Shown here one piece after another: positions 30,729-41,600 of a stretch of 64,000 bases of DNA. Below the pieces are notes generated by a model, which was not told the DNA's origin, searched no databases, and was given only the letters and a program-made list of their open reading frames with translations. Source of the stretch: Azolla caroliniana (Eukaryota > Polypodiophyta); assembly GCA_043228905.1 (NCBI GenBank), contig JBHGNT010000001.1, positions 13,020,001 through 13,084,000 of the forward strand. Direction: 5' to 3'. Made by a program: the position numbers and the translations under genes. The stretch's first letter is position 1; the number at the start of each line of letters is the position of its first letter.

Positions 30729-32100
30729 ATGGCTTGGACAAGCAGAACTCAAGGAGAGGAATTAACGAAAGGCATGGTGTCTATCGTGGAATACATGTTG
30801 AAAGTGAGAGATCGAGGGGCTCTGATCGACAAAGTTGTTGATCAAACAGTTGAGATAACTAGACGATTTGGTGGCAAGAACATCATGGATTTCCTTGCTA
30901 CCTATCGGAACGAGATGCAGTAGAGGGATGTCAAAGATCTCAAACAAATTTCTAGCCTCAAACGTGTGGTGGAACCAGAGATCCGCGAGCGCATCATGGA
31001 GATCCAAAACGAGCACACAACTTGGGCGGAGTTTGAAAAGGCGCTTCTCGCTGAATACATGCTTCAAGATGCGTCATGGATGACTTGGCATACGTTAATG
31101 ATTTGGATCGAGAAGAAAGGGAAGAATCAGTGTGCGTTGGGAGTATATGAGGAATTCGACTAGAAGTACAACCAACTTCCGAGTGCTGATCAACGAGTTC
31201 TCGATGGAGATAAAGTCCTGTTATTCCTAAAGGTGGTGGATACGAAAGACCGGCGAGAATTGGGCAATTTTTTGGAGGACAAAACACAACCAAATGGCTT
31301 GGTAGCGGAATGGGCGGCGGTGAAGAAGGCTTGTAGCCGTCTTGATAAGCGTCGACAATGGCAAGAGGAAACTGATATGGAGAATCCACAATCGTGGAGG
31401 AGGAAGGCACCTATGACGGTCGAGCCTAACAAGACAATCAACAATTTCGACAAGAAAGAGATGGAGGACTCTATAATCGAAGAGCTCTCCAAGAAGTTTG
31501 AAGCGGTATCGCTGGCCAGCTTACGTCGACACGGGCCCAAGGGAAAAGAAGTGTATAGATGTGTGTGGTGCGAGAGCTTCGAGCACTCGCAAAGGGAGTG
31601 CACTGACTTGCAAGACGCGATTCGCAAGAATATCATCTATTTGGACAACAACATGATTCATTCAAGCGAGACCCGGAAGCCACTATGAGTGAACTTCGGA
31701 AGAGGCGGGCTGAAAAAGATCATGGAGGAGGAAGACGCAAGGCATGTGGAAGCTATGCACTATGCTGCATCAATCGGTATACGAGTTGGAAGAGAGAATC
31801 TAAAGATGATCAAGCCGGGAGTTGGGTTTTGGCCAACAGTCTTCGAGTGAGAAAAGAAAGGCAAAATTGATTTGGAGGATCTAAAACTTGCTAATTGAAA
31901 TGTGCGACAAGTTACCGGATGGTCAGATCCAGTCGACGATAACACAAGCTTTGCGGAGGTTGTGTGTGACAACTACGAAGCTCTTGTCGAACAGAAGAGG
32001 AAAAGAACTTGTGAAGAATATGGCACATCAAAGCGTCACAATACGAGGAACGCGGGGAAAGAAGGGCAAGCCCAACCTACGCCATGAAAAGAGATAGGAG
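30729..32100 (+). pseudogene. G2 gag, broken by stops
   Basis: ATG at 30729 follows the S3 right duplication. Readable segments in one frame: MVSIVEYMLKVRDRGALIDK, EITRRFGGKNIMDFLATYRN, TTWAEFEKALLAEYMLQDAS, LLFLKVVDTKDRRELGNFLE, AEWAAVKKACSRLDKRRQW and a zinc knuckle CVWCESFEHSQREC (about 31557-31600). They align with the same regions of G3 gag. TAG at 30921-30923 and 31161-31163 and TGA near 31686 interrupt it; further frame changes follow to about 32100. Confidence 0.85.
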
Positions 32101-32844
32101 AAACAAGCATGAAGATCGGTGGATCGAGCCAACCTTCTCGGATGGAAGTCGATGAATCTGTGAAGAAAGGAAAAGAACGAGCGGCGCCGACTTACAAGCT
32201 AAGGTCGGACATAGAACAAACCACTGACTTGCGGAAGGTCCTTGAGAGAAGGTTTTAGACAGTCATGTCAACCTTTGAGAGAATTGTATGGGACCGCTAA
32301 GAAGGAGTTCCAATATACTATCGTGGACCTTATTAAGCGGAAGCGACAACAATCGGATGAAGAGAAGGTGAAAACAAGTGCCATAACCATGGAAAGATCG
32401 GAAGAGGAGGAGGAAGAAGAAGTGATGGCGGACAACCATTACTCTCGGCCTCATTGGGCAAGAGCGACAACGGAGATGCCAGTGAAGATTGGGGAGAAGA
32501 AAGAGACCGTGGTATCCTTGATTGACCATGGTTCGGAGATCAACCTCATGTCGACCAAGTTCTACAAGAAAGGAAGATGGCTGATTAATACAAACCATGG
32601 ATGGAAGATTCGAGCGGCAACGAAGGTCATGGAGGACTTGTACGGAGCTTGCCCCAATGTTAAAGCCACAATCGGGGATGTGGAGATGGATCAACACTTT
32701 TTCGTGCAAGATTTGGCTTCGCATCCTATCATCCTAGGACAACCGTATATCACATCGTCCTGGATGGAGACCAAGGTGTTCGATAATGGTGCAATCTTTC
32801 GCGAGTCAAGAGCCTTGACAGTCAAAGATCAGTTCAATTCCTAA
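32101..32844 (+). pseudogene. G2 protease region
   Basis: Reads SRPHWARATTEMPVKIGEKK, TVVSLIDHGSEINLMSTKF, HGWKIRAATKVMEDLYGACP, VEMDQHFFVQDL and HPIILGQPYITS, collinear with the G3 protease. As in G3 the active-site triplet is DHG. A stop ends it at 32844; a second stop in the context GATTTTTAGAG (about 32898-32908) lines up with the G3 gag-protease terminator. Confidence 0.85.
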
Positions 32845-32971
32845 CGGTGCGGGCTAATCACAAAAGGAACCGAGATAGCCTTGGAGACGAATCCTCGGAT
32901 TTTTAGAGCGGACTATTGAAGCGTGGGGCACAAATAGTCTGAGCAATCATAAGTCCCCACAAGGAAGCAGA

Positions 32972-34321
32972 ATGTGTGGATTGCAAGGAGAAGCATCATG
33001 TGGCGCATGTAAACTAACACTACTCAACAAGAAGGACAAGCATCGGATACAAGACTTCGAGAAGGTGCTGAAAGAAGAAAGCATAATCGAAGAAGAAGAA
33101 TTTGTGTCTCATATTCTGGAGGAAGCCTCATTTAACGACACCATTGGCGAAATCGAGGAAGTCGTGGACTTGAGCTATCCTTGCGATCAACATGTGATTT
33201 CGGTTAACTCGGTCAACATGTATGCTATCATCGATGAATATCATCGAGGCATCTTGATGGAGGAAGTCGAAGTCAACACAAAATATAAAACGGTGGATAG
33301 GAAGATCAAACCAGTTGCAGTTCCGCTACCGGAAGATAGATGGCAAAAGATGAACGAAGTTGCAAAAGATCTAAGCTTAAGGAATCCAAAGACAATAGGT
33401 CACGTCTTCACTGAAGAGACGAAAGGAAAGCTACGAGTTGGAAGGGAGTATTTCCTCCTTCCTGAAGAGGAGCAAATGTTCCGCGGAATGCTTGAAAGTC
33501 ATGGGAAGGCTTTCACATTTTTCCCACAAGAAATTGGATGTCTTGACCCAAGGGCGGTAGAACCGATGGTGATCTTCACGGTGCCGCATGTGCCTTGGAG
33601 TTTGAAACCGATACCGGTTCTGAGAGCACACCTACCGAAGCTGATCGAGCTCTTAAAGGAGAAGGTGAATATGGGAATTTTGGAACCGTCGAACGCTCCT
33701 TATTCTAATAAGTGGTTCACGGTGCCAAAGAAGAATGGATCGTTGCGATTCATCCAAGATCTTCAACCGGTCAACAAGGTGACAATTCGGAATGCTGGAA
33801 TCAGTCCAAGTGTGGATGAATTTGTTGAGGCGTTTGGGGGCCAGTCCATCTACTCCATTGGCGATCTCTACTCTGGATACAATCAATTCCAGTTGGTGGT
33901 CGACAATCGTGACATTACAACCATGAGGACTCTGATCGGGCTTGTGCGGATGTGTACCTTACCTCAAGGTGCAACGAATTCGGTAGCTCATATGGTGAAT
34001 GCCATGAACAAGGTCTTGAAGGATTGCATCCCAGGCATCACAATGCCATTCTTGCATGACATTCCGATAAAAGGATGTTCGGATGAGGAGAAGGATGGAT
34101 GCAAAAAGTTCGTCATGGATCATATGAAAGATTGCGAGAAGGTGCTCCAAAGGCTCAAAGATGCGAATTTGACATTTTCGGGAGAAAAAACCGCATTCGG
34201 GCAACTGGAGATCTTAGTAGTAGGTCACTTGTGTGGAGCATACGGTCAGAAGCCTTCGCCATTCAAGGTGAATGAGATCCAAGACCTGAAAGAAGAATGT
34301 GTAACCCAAACGGAGGTATGA
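32972..34321 (+). pseudogene. G2 reverse transcriptase, catalytic Asp lost
   Basis: An open frame of 449 codons collinear with the first 440 residues of G3 pol: STKYKTVDRKIKPVAVPLPE-type region, VIFTVPHVPWSLKPIPVLRA, WFTVPKKNGSLRFIQDLQPV, SIYSIGDLYSGYNQFQL and MCTLPQGATNSVAHMVNAMN. The catalytic motif is PFLHDIPIKG where G3 has PFLDDIPIKG; the first Asp of the pair is His, so polymerase activity is lost. TGA at 34319-34321 (CGA position) ends it before RFLGACTFYHIW. Confidence 0.87.
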
Positions 34322-35575
34322 AGGTTCCTTGGAGCATGCACGTTTTATCATATTTGGATTCCACACTACACCCACATTGATGAGCCATTATACGGTCTAC
34401 TAAAGAAGAAGCGGAGGTTCAAATGGACGATCGACCATACTTTCACCATCCGAAGGCTGAAGAAATTATTGATGGAAGCACCTGCATTACGGATGGCGGA
34501 TTATTCAAACAGCAAGCCCATTTTCGTGACCGTGGATACTAGTTCGACCGGAATTGGATGGGTTATAAACCAAGAAGATGAAGATTGCAACCGATATGCA
34601 ATTCAATTTGGTGCGAAAGTGTTAAGTGATAGGCAAAGAAGGTATGCCCAAGTGAAGAGGGAGCTATGGGGAATCGTATCGGCGATCAAGTCTGATCGTG
34701 ACTACCTTATTGGAGCAGAAGTCATAATCGAGATTCGAGACAAATTGCCTACCAATCTTGGGTATGATATCTGGATGTAGTACACCAGATATTGCCATGT
34801 TACGTTGGATTGCATATATCAAATCAGTCAACCCAGAGATCCGTCATGTAGCGGGGAAGCGTAATGTCGTTGCAGACATGCTATCACGAGCAAGATACGA
34901 CGAAGAAGAAGATGAACATTCTGATGAAGAGGATGTTGGCTTGGATTTCTTTACAAGTTCCTACGCTTGGGTGCTGACAACTTTCATAGAAGAGGACTAC
35001 GAAGGCGAATTTGTAGAGATTAGGAAATACTTGAGTTCTCTCCAAAAAGATGAATCATGGTCGACAGAAGACTTCCACCGAATTCAGAAGAAGGCGTACA
35101 AGTATTTTCTTAAGGATGGATCTCTTTGGAGACATGCAAAAAAGAAGAATGGGACTACGATGAGAGTTGTCTGCAAGCTGGAAGACCGACAAAAACTAAT
35201 GTCTGAATTTCATGATAGTGTTTTTGCAGGCCATCGAGGAATATGGGTTACGTTCGCAAAGTTTAAGGAGAAATATTGGTGGCCGGGCATCTATAAAGAT
35301 GTAGCAGCTTATGTGGAAACATGTAAGGAATGTCAAATGTTTTCGAATGTTCGCCATCGAGATGAACTTCATCTGACTTACCCGTTGGTTATGCATTACA
35401 AGTGGATGGTGGATATCGTAATGATGCCAATGGGGTGATGGCAGATGAAGTATCTTGTGCTCGCGAGAGAGGATCTTGCCAATCAAGTTGAAGGGCGAGC
35501 ATCGAGAACTAAGGAGACATCATCAGTATGCAGATTCCTTCTTGAAGATGTTATTTGTAGATATGGATGCATCGG
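34322..35575 (+). pseudogene. G2 RNase H and integrase, first part
   Basis: RNase H: PIFVTVDTSSTGIGWVINQE, FGAKVLSDRQRRYAQVKREL, DRDYLIGAEVIIE; a frameshift near 34745 follows. Then WIAYIKSVNPEIRHVAGKRN and VVADMLSRARYDEEEDEH. Integrase zinc region: FHDSVFAGHRGIWVTFAKFK, KYWWPGIYKD, CKECQMFS; then MVDIVMMPMG, TGA at 35436-35438, and YLVLAREDLANQVEGR to ICRYGCIG, where G3 is inserted. Confidence 0.86.
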
Positions 35576-36365
35576 TGTCGTGAAGAAAACCGTCCATAGG
35601 CGGAATCGGCGCACCAAGGCGTGGGAACCGGTTCTTCACGCGCGCACGCTCCAAGTAGTACATAGAAGCGAATTAGGAGGATAATCGGCAGGAACGGGCC
35701 CTAACTCAAGTGGAGACAAAGACCGCGCGAACAGTCTTTTCGGTCGCGCGCGCGAACTGTACGAGTCGGCGGCGTAACTACGCGGATGCGTGAAAAACGG
35801 AGCGGATCCCTGTCCAAAAGGGACAGGGAATAAAGCTGACAGGACGGCCTGCTCGTCGGCCTATATAAGGAGCGGGAAAGAGCTGTTGCAGATATATCTC
35901 GCGCAGAGAGGACGAAGTGCTGCCGGACCGTTTCTGGACGCTTCGCTCTCTGTTTCCTTCCGACTTGAGCTCCATAGCTTTCCGTGCAGGGTTCCGAGGA
36001 GGCTCGCGCTGTTTTCGAGGAACGCCCGAGTGCTTCCGGCAGCACCTCCGACCAGCTACAGCCCCTTTGAGCGTCGAAGTGAACAGGCATCGGCATCTGT
36101 TCGCCGGCCTGTTCGGTCGTAACCAACCTGTGCCCCGTCGAGGGTTGTAGTCGTGTTAGCCGTTTTTCTTAATATACACATTTAGCCATTCGCATCTGTC
36201 TGTGTCGGTGTCTGTTCGTGTTCTCCGTGCTGAAGGGCCGTGTCCCTGTGTACCCCCGGTCCTGCGTAGCCGGTTCTCTCTCTTTCCCCTCCCTCGCTTG
36301 CTCTTTGGTTCGAGACCCCCGCGGTCCCGCCTCGATTCCACACGCACTTGCATAATATCCCGACA
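35576..36365 (+). repeat. G3 5' LTR (790 bp)
   Basis: Begins TGTCGTGAAGAAAACCGTCC and ends ATAATATCCCGACA. Short ORFs seen in it recur identically in the 3' LTR and are not genes. TATA box at 35861-35868. Confidence 0.96.
35861..35868 (+). promoter_or_regulatory. G3 LTR TATA box
   Basis: CTATATAA within ggcctatataaggagcgg. It lies 285 bp into the LTR, suitable for driving transcription of the element; the 3' copy is at 42371-42378. Confidence 0.7.
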
Positions 36366-36368
36366 TCT

Positions 36369-36386
36369 TGGTGAACCCGACGTGAA
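36369..36386 (+). promoter_or_regulatory. G3 primer binding site
   Basis: TGGTGAACCCGACGTGAA begins three bases after the 5' LTR. It is shared with G2 and, with three C-to-T-type differences, with N1. Confidence 0.88.
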
Positions 36387-36408
36387 AGAGGCGGCAGAAG
36401 AGCAGAAG

Positions 36409-38535
36409 ATGAGGGGGTCGGATCTCGCAGAGGCCATGGCTTCGGCCGTGGATCGGATTGTAAACGCGCGCGAGAGCACCGGTGCCCTCGACAGAGCTAT
36501 TGAGGCGGTCGTCGGTACGATCGGCCGGTTCGATGGGAAGGATGCCACGAAGTATTTGGCGTCCTACGGTGCAGAGATGCTGATGCGGGACATTCCGGAA
36601 GGAAGGCGTCTTGCCGGATTTCCCCGAGTGGCGATGCCGAGCATCCATGCGGAGGTGCTCGAGGTGCGGGCGGAGAGCCGTACCTGGGAGGAGTTCGAAG
36701 GTCGGCTCCTAGAGAAATACGGGCTGGACGACGCGCTCCGGCTTTCGAAGCGAAGGTTCATGGAATGGGTGGAGTCCCCGGGGAAGGGAAGAAACGCGTC
36801 GGCACTCCTCCGGGAGTTCGAGGAAAACTTTGCGCGCCTTTCGGCGCTCGACCGAACCATCCTGGACACGAGCCGGGTCTTGCTGTTTGTCAAGTCGGTC
36901 GACGAGCGGGATCGGGAGCAAGTGGGCCTCTTGCTGGAAACCGAAGACGGGCTCACTACCGACTGGGCGGCTGTCAAGAAGGTCTGTGGCCGTTTCGACA
37001 AACGGCGAGAATGGGCGGATAACGGGGTAACCGGGTCGGGCTCGGTCGCAGCAAGGAAGTTCGAACCAGCGCCACAGGTGCGAAAGGAAGAGACCCGAGA
37101 GTGGTTGGAAACCGGTTCGGCTTCGACCGGCGTAGTCAGAGGCTCAACCGGAGGAGCGGCGCTGGAGGAATTGACGAGGGCGGTAAAGGACCTCCAAATC
37201 GCGCAAGCCCGAAGGGAAGGTGGCGAACCGGCTCGTGACCGACGGCCGGCGGCAGGAAACAGGTGCATGTGGTGCGATGAAGTCGGCCACATTCGGAAGG
37301 ACTGCGGCGACTTCGCGGAGGCGCTGAGGGACAGGGTGGTGTACCTGTGGGAAGGACGGGTGCATGCCAGCGACACCCGAAGGGCCCTGAGCCGAAACGA
37401 CGGAAAAGGTGGTATGAAAAGGTTGATGGAAGAGGCGGCGGCCCGACACGCGGAAACCGTCCACTACTCGGCGTCGGCCGGCATTCGAGTCGGGGGCGGC
37501 GAGGCCCGAAGGGAAAGCAAAGCCGGATTCTGGCCGACGATGCTGGAAGGCCTTGCCGGTGCAAGGCTTAAAGGGGAGGAATCGGACCGTGCGGAGAAAC
37601 GGGTACGGGAGATGACCGGGTGGAGCGACCCGGTCGAGGAACGGACGGGCTTCGTGGAAGCCGCTTGCCAGAACTACGAGGCTCTGGTAGAAGAGAAGCG
37701 GGTGGGGAAACCCGGGACGACCGGGCCCTCACAACGATACGAGACCCGGTCCGGGCCACGACGGGACGAATCCGGCGGGGCCGGCACGCAAGATAAACCC
37801 CAGAAGGGCGGGTACCGTCTGGGGACGGAGATAGAAAGGACCACGGACTTACGGAAGGTCCTGGAGGAACGGATCCTCGACAGCAAGGTGGAGCTGTCGT
37901 TACGAGAGGTGCTGGGAATCGCCAAGAAGGAGTTCCACGACTCCATCGTGGACTTGGTGAAACGGAAGAGGCTGTCGACGGAGACAGAACCGGAAAGACC
38001 GGTGGAAGTGCGGACGACGCACCTAGACGACATGGCGCTGGGAGACGAGTGGGCGGAAAGCCACTATTCGAGGCCACACTGGGCCCGAGCGACCACGGAA
38101 ACCCCGGTGAAGATCGGCGATGTCCAGGAACCGGTGACAGCTTTGGTGGACCACGGATCGGAGATCAATTTGATGTCCATGGACTTCTATAAGAAGGGCA
38201 AATGGCCGATCAACACCAAGCACGGGTGGAAAATAAGGGCAGCAACGCGCGCCACCGAGGAACTGCACGGGGCCTGTCCGAATGTGCGAGTCAAGATTGG
38301 CGACGTCGAGATTGACCAGCACTTCTTCGTGCAGGAGACGTCTTCGCATCCGGTCATTCTGGGAGAGCCGTACATCACGGCGGCGCGAATGGAGACCAAA
38401 GTGCTGGACAATGGTTCGGCCTACGCGAGAGTCAAAAGCCAAGACGGGCGCCATTCGGTCCAGTTTCTGACGGTAAGGCCGAACCACGAACGTAACCGCG
38501 ATTCCCTCGGTTCCGAAACCCGAGAGGATTTTTAG
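36409..38535 (+). CDS. G3 Gag-protease polyprotein
   Basis: 709 aa from ATG 36409 (MRGSDLAEAMASAVDRIVNA), chosen because it is the first Met after the primer site and matches the gag starts of N1 and of the H1 fragment; the frame itself is open back into the LTR. Order: capsid-like region (residues 1-210; GTIGRFDGKDATKYLASYGA, TWEEFEGRLLEKYGLDD, FEENFARLSALDRTIL); zinc knuckle CMWCDEVGHIRKDC (about 286-299); a charged linker; retropepsin-like domain with TALVDHGSEINLMSMDF (catalytic Asp about 581), GDVEIDQHFFVQ and HPVILGEPYITA. The active-site triplet DHG replaces the usual DTG/DSG, but G2 has the same, so it is a family trait. It ends at TAG 38533-38535, which is conserved in G2. It forms the particle and cleaves the polyproteins. 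Confidence 0.92.
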   Translation: MRGSDLAEAMASAVDRIVNARESTGALDRAIEAVVGTIGRFDGKDATKYLASYGAEMLMRDIPEGRRLAGFPRVAMPSIHAEVLEVRAESRTWEEFEGRLLEKYGLDDALRLSKRRFMEWVESPGKGRNASALLREFEENFARLSALDRTILDTSRVLLFVKSVDERDREQVGLLLETEDGLTTDWAAVKKVCGRFDKRREWADNGVTGSGSVAARKFEPAPQVRKEETREWLETGSASTGVVRGSTGGAALEELTRAVKDLQIAQARREGGEPARDRRPAAGNRCMWCDEVGHIRKDCGDFAEALRDRVVYLWEGRVHASDTRRALSRNDGKGGMKRLMEEAAARHAETVHYSASAGIRVGGGEARRESKAGFWPTMLEGLAGARLKGEESDRAEKRVREMTGWSDPVEERTGFVEAACQNYEALVEEKRVGKPGTTGPSQRYETRSGPRRDESGGAGTQDKPQKGGYRLGTEIERTTDLRKVLEERILDSKVELSLREVLGIAKKEFHDSIVDLVKRKRLSTETEPERPVEVRTTHLDDMALGDEWAESHYSRPHWARATTETPVKIGDVQEPVTALVDHGSEINLMSMDFYKKGKWPINTKHGWKIRAATRATEELHGACPNVRVKIGDVEIDQHFFVQETSSHPVILGEPYITAARMETKVLDNGSAYARVKSQDGRHSVQFLTVRPNHERNRDSLGSETREDF

Positions 38536-38657
38536 AGAGGACTGCCAAGGCGTGGGGCCACGACAGTTCGGATGCTCCGGGAAAACCCCACATCTGTACA
38601 ATAAAACCGTGTACAATAGGTAGGAAATTTTGCTTCTCCGACAGCGGAGCATGTACG
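38536..38657 (+). promoter_or_regulatory. G3 spacer between gag-protease and pol
   Basis: 122 bp with no overlap between the ORFs. It contains a direct repeat TGTACAATA (about 38595-38603 and 38610-38618) and a short hairpin CTCCG-ACAG-CGGAG at 38636-38649, nine bases before the pol ATG. How pol is translated (reinitiation, internal entry or splicing) is not shown by the sequence. Confidence 0.6.
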
Positions 38658-41600
38658 ATGGTCGGCATCACCGGCCGAGAGAAAACAAAGACGGAGGGGA
38701 GACTTCGGGCGTGCGGAGTTCTCGGCTCTGACGAAGGAATCAACGGAGCCGTGGAGGCAGTCTCTTTCGACGACACCTTGGGAATGCTGGGGAAGGTAGT
38801 CGAAGAAGACCTTAACGAAGACCGGACGATACCGGTATGTTCCGAAGAAATGTACGAAGTCATCGCGGACTTCGGTCGAGGGCTCGAGTCGGAACGGACG
38901 GCCCGGGTGAGCACCAAGTACAAGACGGTGGACCGGAAGGTGAGGCCAGTTGCGGCGCCCTTACCGGAGGGCAGTGAATCCCGGATTAAAGGGGTTGCAT
39001 CGGACCCCAGCTTACGAGATCGGGCCTGCATAGGACACACCTTCACCAACGAGACGCTCCGCGAGCTGAAGATCGGTGGGGGCGGGTTCCTACTGCCGGC
39101 GGAGGAAGACCGGTTCCGGAGAATGCTCGGAAGGCACGGGAAAGCCTTCGCATTCTCGCCGGAGGAAATCGGGTGCGTGGACCCGACGATCGTAGAGCCG
39201 ATGGTGATATTCACGGTACCGCATGTACCGTGGAATCTCAAGCCAATTTCGGTTCCGAGAGCTCACATCCCGAAGTTGATGGAGCTGTTGAAGCAGAAAG
39301 TTGATATGGGCATTCTCGAGCCGTCGAGCGCCCCGTATTCAAACCGCTGGTTTACCGTACCAAAGAAAAACGGATCATTGCGCTTCATTCAGGACCTGCA
39401 GCCGGTCAATAGAGTGACCATTCGGAACGCGGGGATCGGACCGACCATAGACGAGTTCGCGGAGGCCTTCGCCGGAAGGTCGATTTACTCGGTCGGTGAT
39501 CTATACTCAGGGTATGACCAGTTCCAGCTAGCCGTGGAGAGCAGAGACATTACGACGATGCGAACTCCCCTCGGCCTAGTGCGGATGTGTACGCTGCCGC
39601 AAGGAGGGACCAACTCGGTGGCCCACATGGTGAATGCGATGAACAAGGTGCTGAGGGACTGCATCCCGAACATCACCATGCCGTTTCTAGACGACATCCC
39701 GATCAAGGGATGCCCGGTAGAAGAGAAGGACGAGACGATCGGGCCGGACGGATGCCGGCGATTCGTGACGGCGCACATCGACGACTGCGAGAAGGTGCTG
39801 CAAAGGCTAGAGGAGGCGAGGCTCACCTTCTCGGGGGAGAAATCAGCCTTCGGGCAGTCGGAAATCATGGTGGTCGGACACTTATGTGGGCCATATGGCC
39901 GGAAACCGTCTCCGGCAAAGGTAGAAGCCATCTCCGCGATGAAGCCCGACTGCAGCTCGGTCACGGAAGTGCGAAGATTCCTGGGGGCATGCGCATTCTA
40001 CCACATATGGATCCCGCATTACGCCCACGTTGCGGAGCCGCTATACGGATTACTGAGGAAAGGGCGAAGATTCGAATGGCTAGACAAGCACACGGAGTCG
40101 GTCCGGAAGCTGAAGGAGGCTCTTTCGGCAGCACCGGCGCTCCGAAAGGCCGTCTACAGGAAGGGCACCCCAGTGTACATAACGGTTGACACGAGTCCGA
40201 CCGGAATCGGGTGGGTCGTCAACCAAGAAGACGAGGACGGCAATCGGTTCCCGATCCGATTCGGTGCGAAGGTCCTCAGCGAACGGCAGCGAGGATACGC
40301 CCAGGTTAAACGCGAACTCTGGGGTATCGTTTCGGCGGTGAAGGCCGACAAGGACTATCTGATCGGGACGGAGGTAATCATAGAGACGGATTGCATGCCG
40401 ATTCTCGGCATGATTTCCGGATGCGCGACGCCGGACCTGGCAATGCTCAGGTGGATAGCGTATATCAAGTCCCTAGACCCGGTAATACGACACATTTCCG
40501 GGAAAGACAACGCCATGGCCGACATGCTTTCAAGGGCGAGATTCGATGACGAGGGCGGCATGGTTTCGGAGGACGAAGACGTCGGCGTGGACTTCTTCGA
40601 GACTGCGTATGTAACAACAGACGGAACAAGCACTCCGGCGCTTAACGACTTCGACGCGAGCAAGTACGACGGGGAGTGGCTGCAGATCGGTGGGTTTCTG
40701 AAGACAATGACGCCCGATGCGTCATGGACGAAGGACGAGGCCGACCGGATCCGGAAGAAAGCGTACCGGTTCTTTCTCCGGGATAGCTGTCTATGGAAGC
40801 ACCCGAAGAAGAAGGACGGCGTTCCGCTCCGGGTGGTGGCGATGAAGGAAGAACAGGAGGAGCTGCTGACGGCCTACCACGACAGCCCTTGGGCTGGACA
40901 CCGTGGAACATGGGCTACGTTTGAGAAACTGAAGGGGAAGTATTGGTGGCCGGGGCAGTACCAGGACGTGCATCGGTTCGTGACAACTTGCGAGAGCTGT
41001 CAGATGCACTCCACAGTCCGACATCGGGACGAGCTTCACCCCACGTACCCTCCGACCATCCACTTCAAATGGATGGTAGATCTGGTGACGATGCCAATGG
41101 GAGTAGGACAGATGCGGTACCTGGTCCTAGCGCGGGAGGATCTGACGAACCAGGTGGAAGGCCGGGCCCTTCCGAACAAAACAACCGCGGCCGTATGCCG
41201 GTTCCTAGTCGAGGACGTGATATGCCGGTATGGGTGCGTCGGAAAGATCGTGGCTGACCGAGGGGAGTTGGACGCCGAAGAAGCCGCGGAGCTGTTCGAC
41301 CGGCTGGGAGTCAAGCTCTCGCTCACCACTGCGTACAATCCGGAGGCGAATGGAAAGGTGGAGCGCGGACACGGACCGATCGTCAAGGCGTTGGTTCGGG
41401 CATGCAGAGGCCGAGTCGGTAACTGGCCGCGGCTGCTACCTTATGCTTTGTGGGCGGACCGGACCACGCACAGTTCGGTAACCGGGTACATGCCGACGGA
41501 GCTCATGTTCGGCCAGAAGCCGATCATGCCGATGGAACGGACGATCTCCTCGTGGGCAACGGTCGACTGGAGGGACGAGATGAGCCGGGAGGAGTTGTTG

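Noticed and set aside
35701-36126. 141-codon minus-strand ORF, repeated identically at 42211-42636
   Set aside because: Both copies are the same part of the two identical G3 LTRs; the duplication reflects the LTRs and not a gene family.
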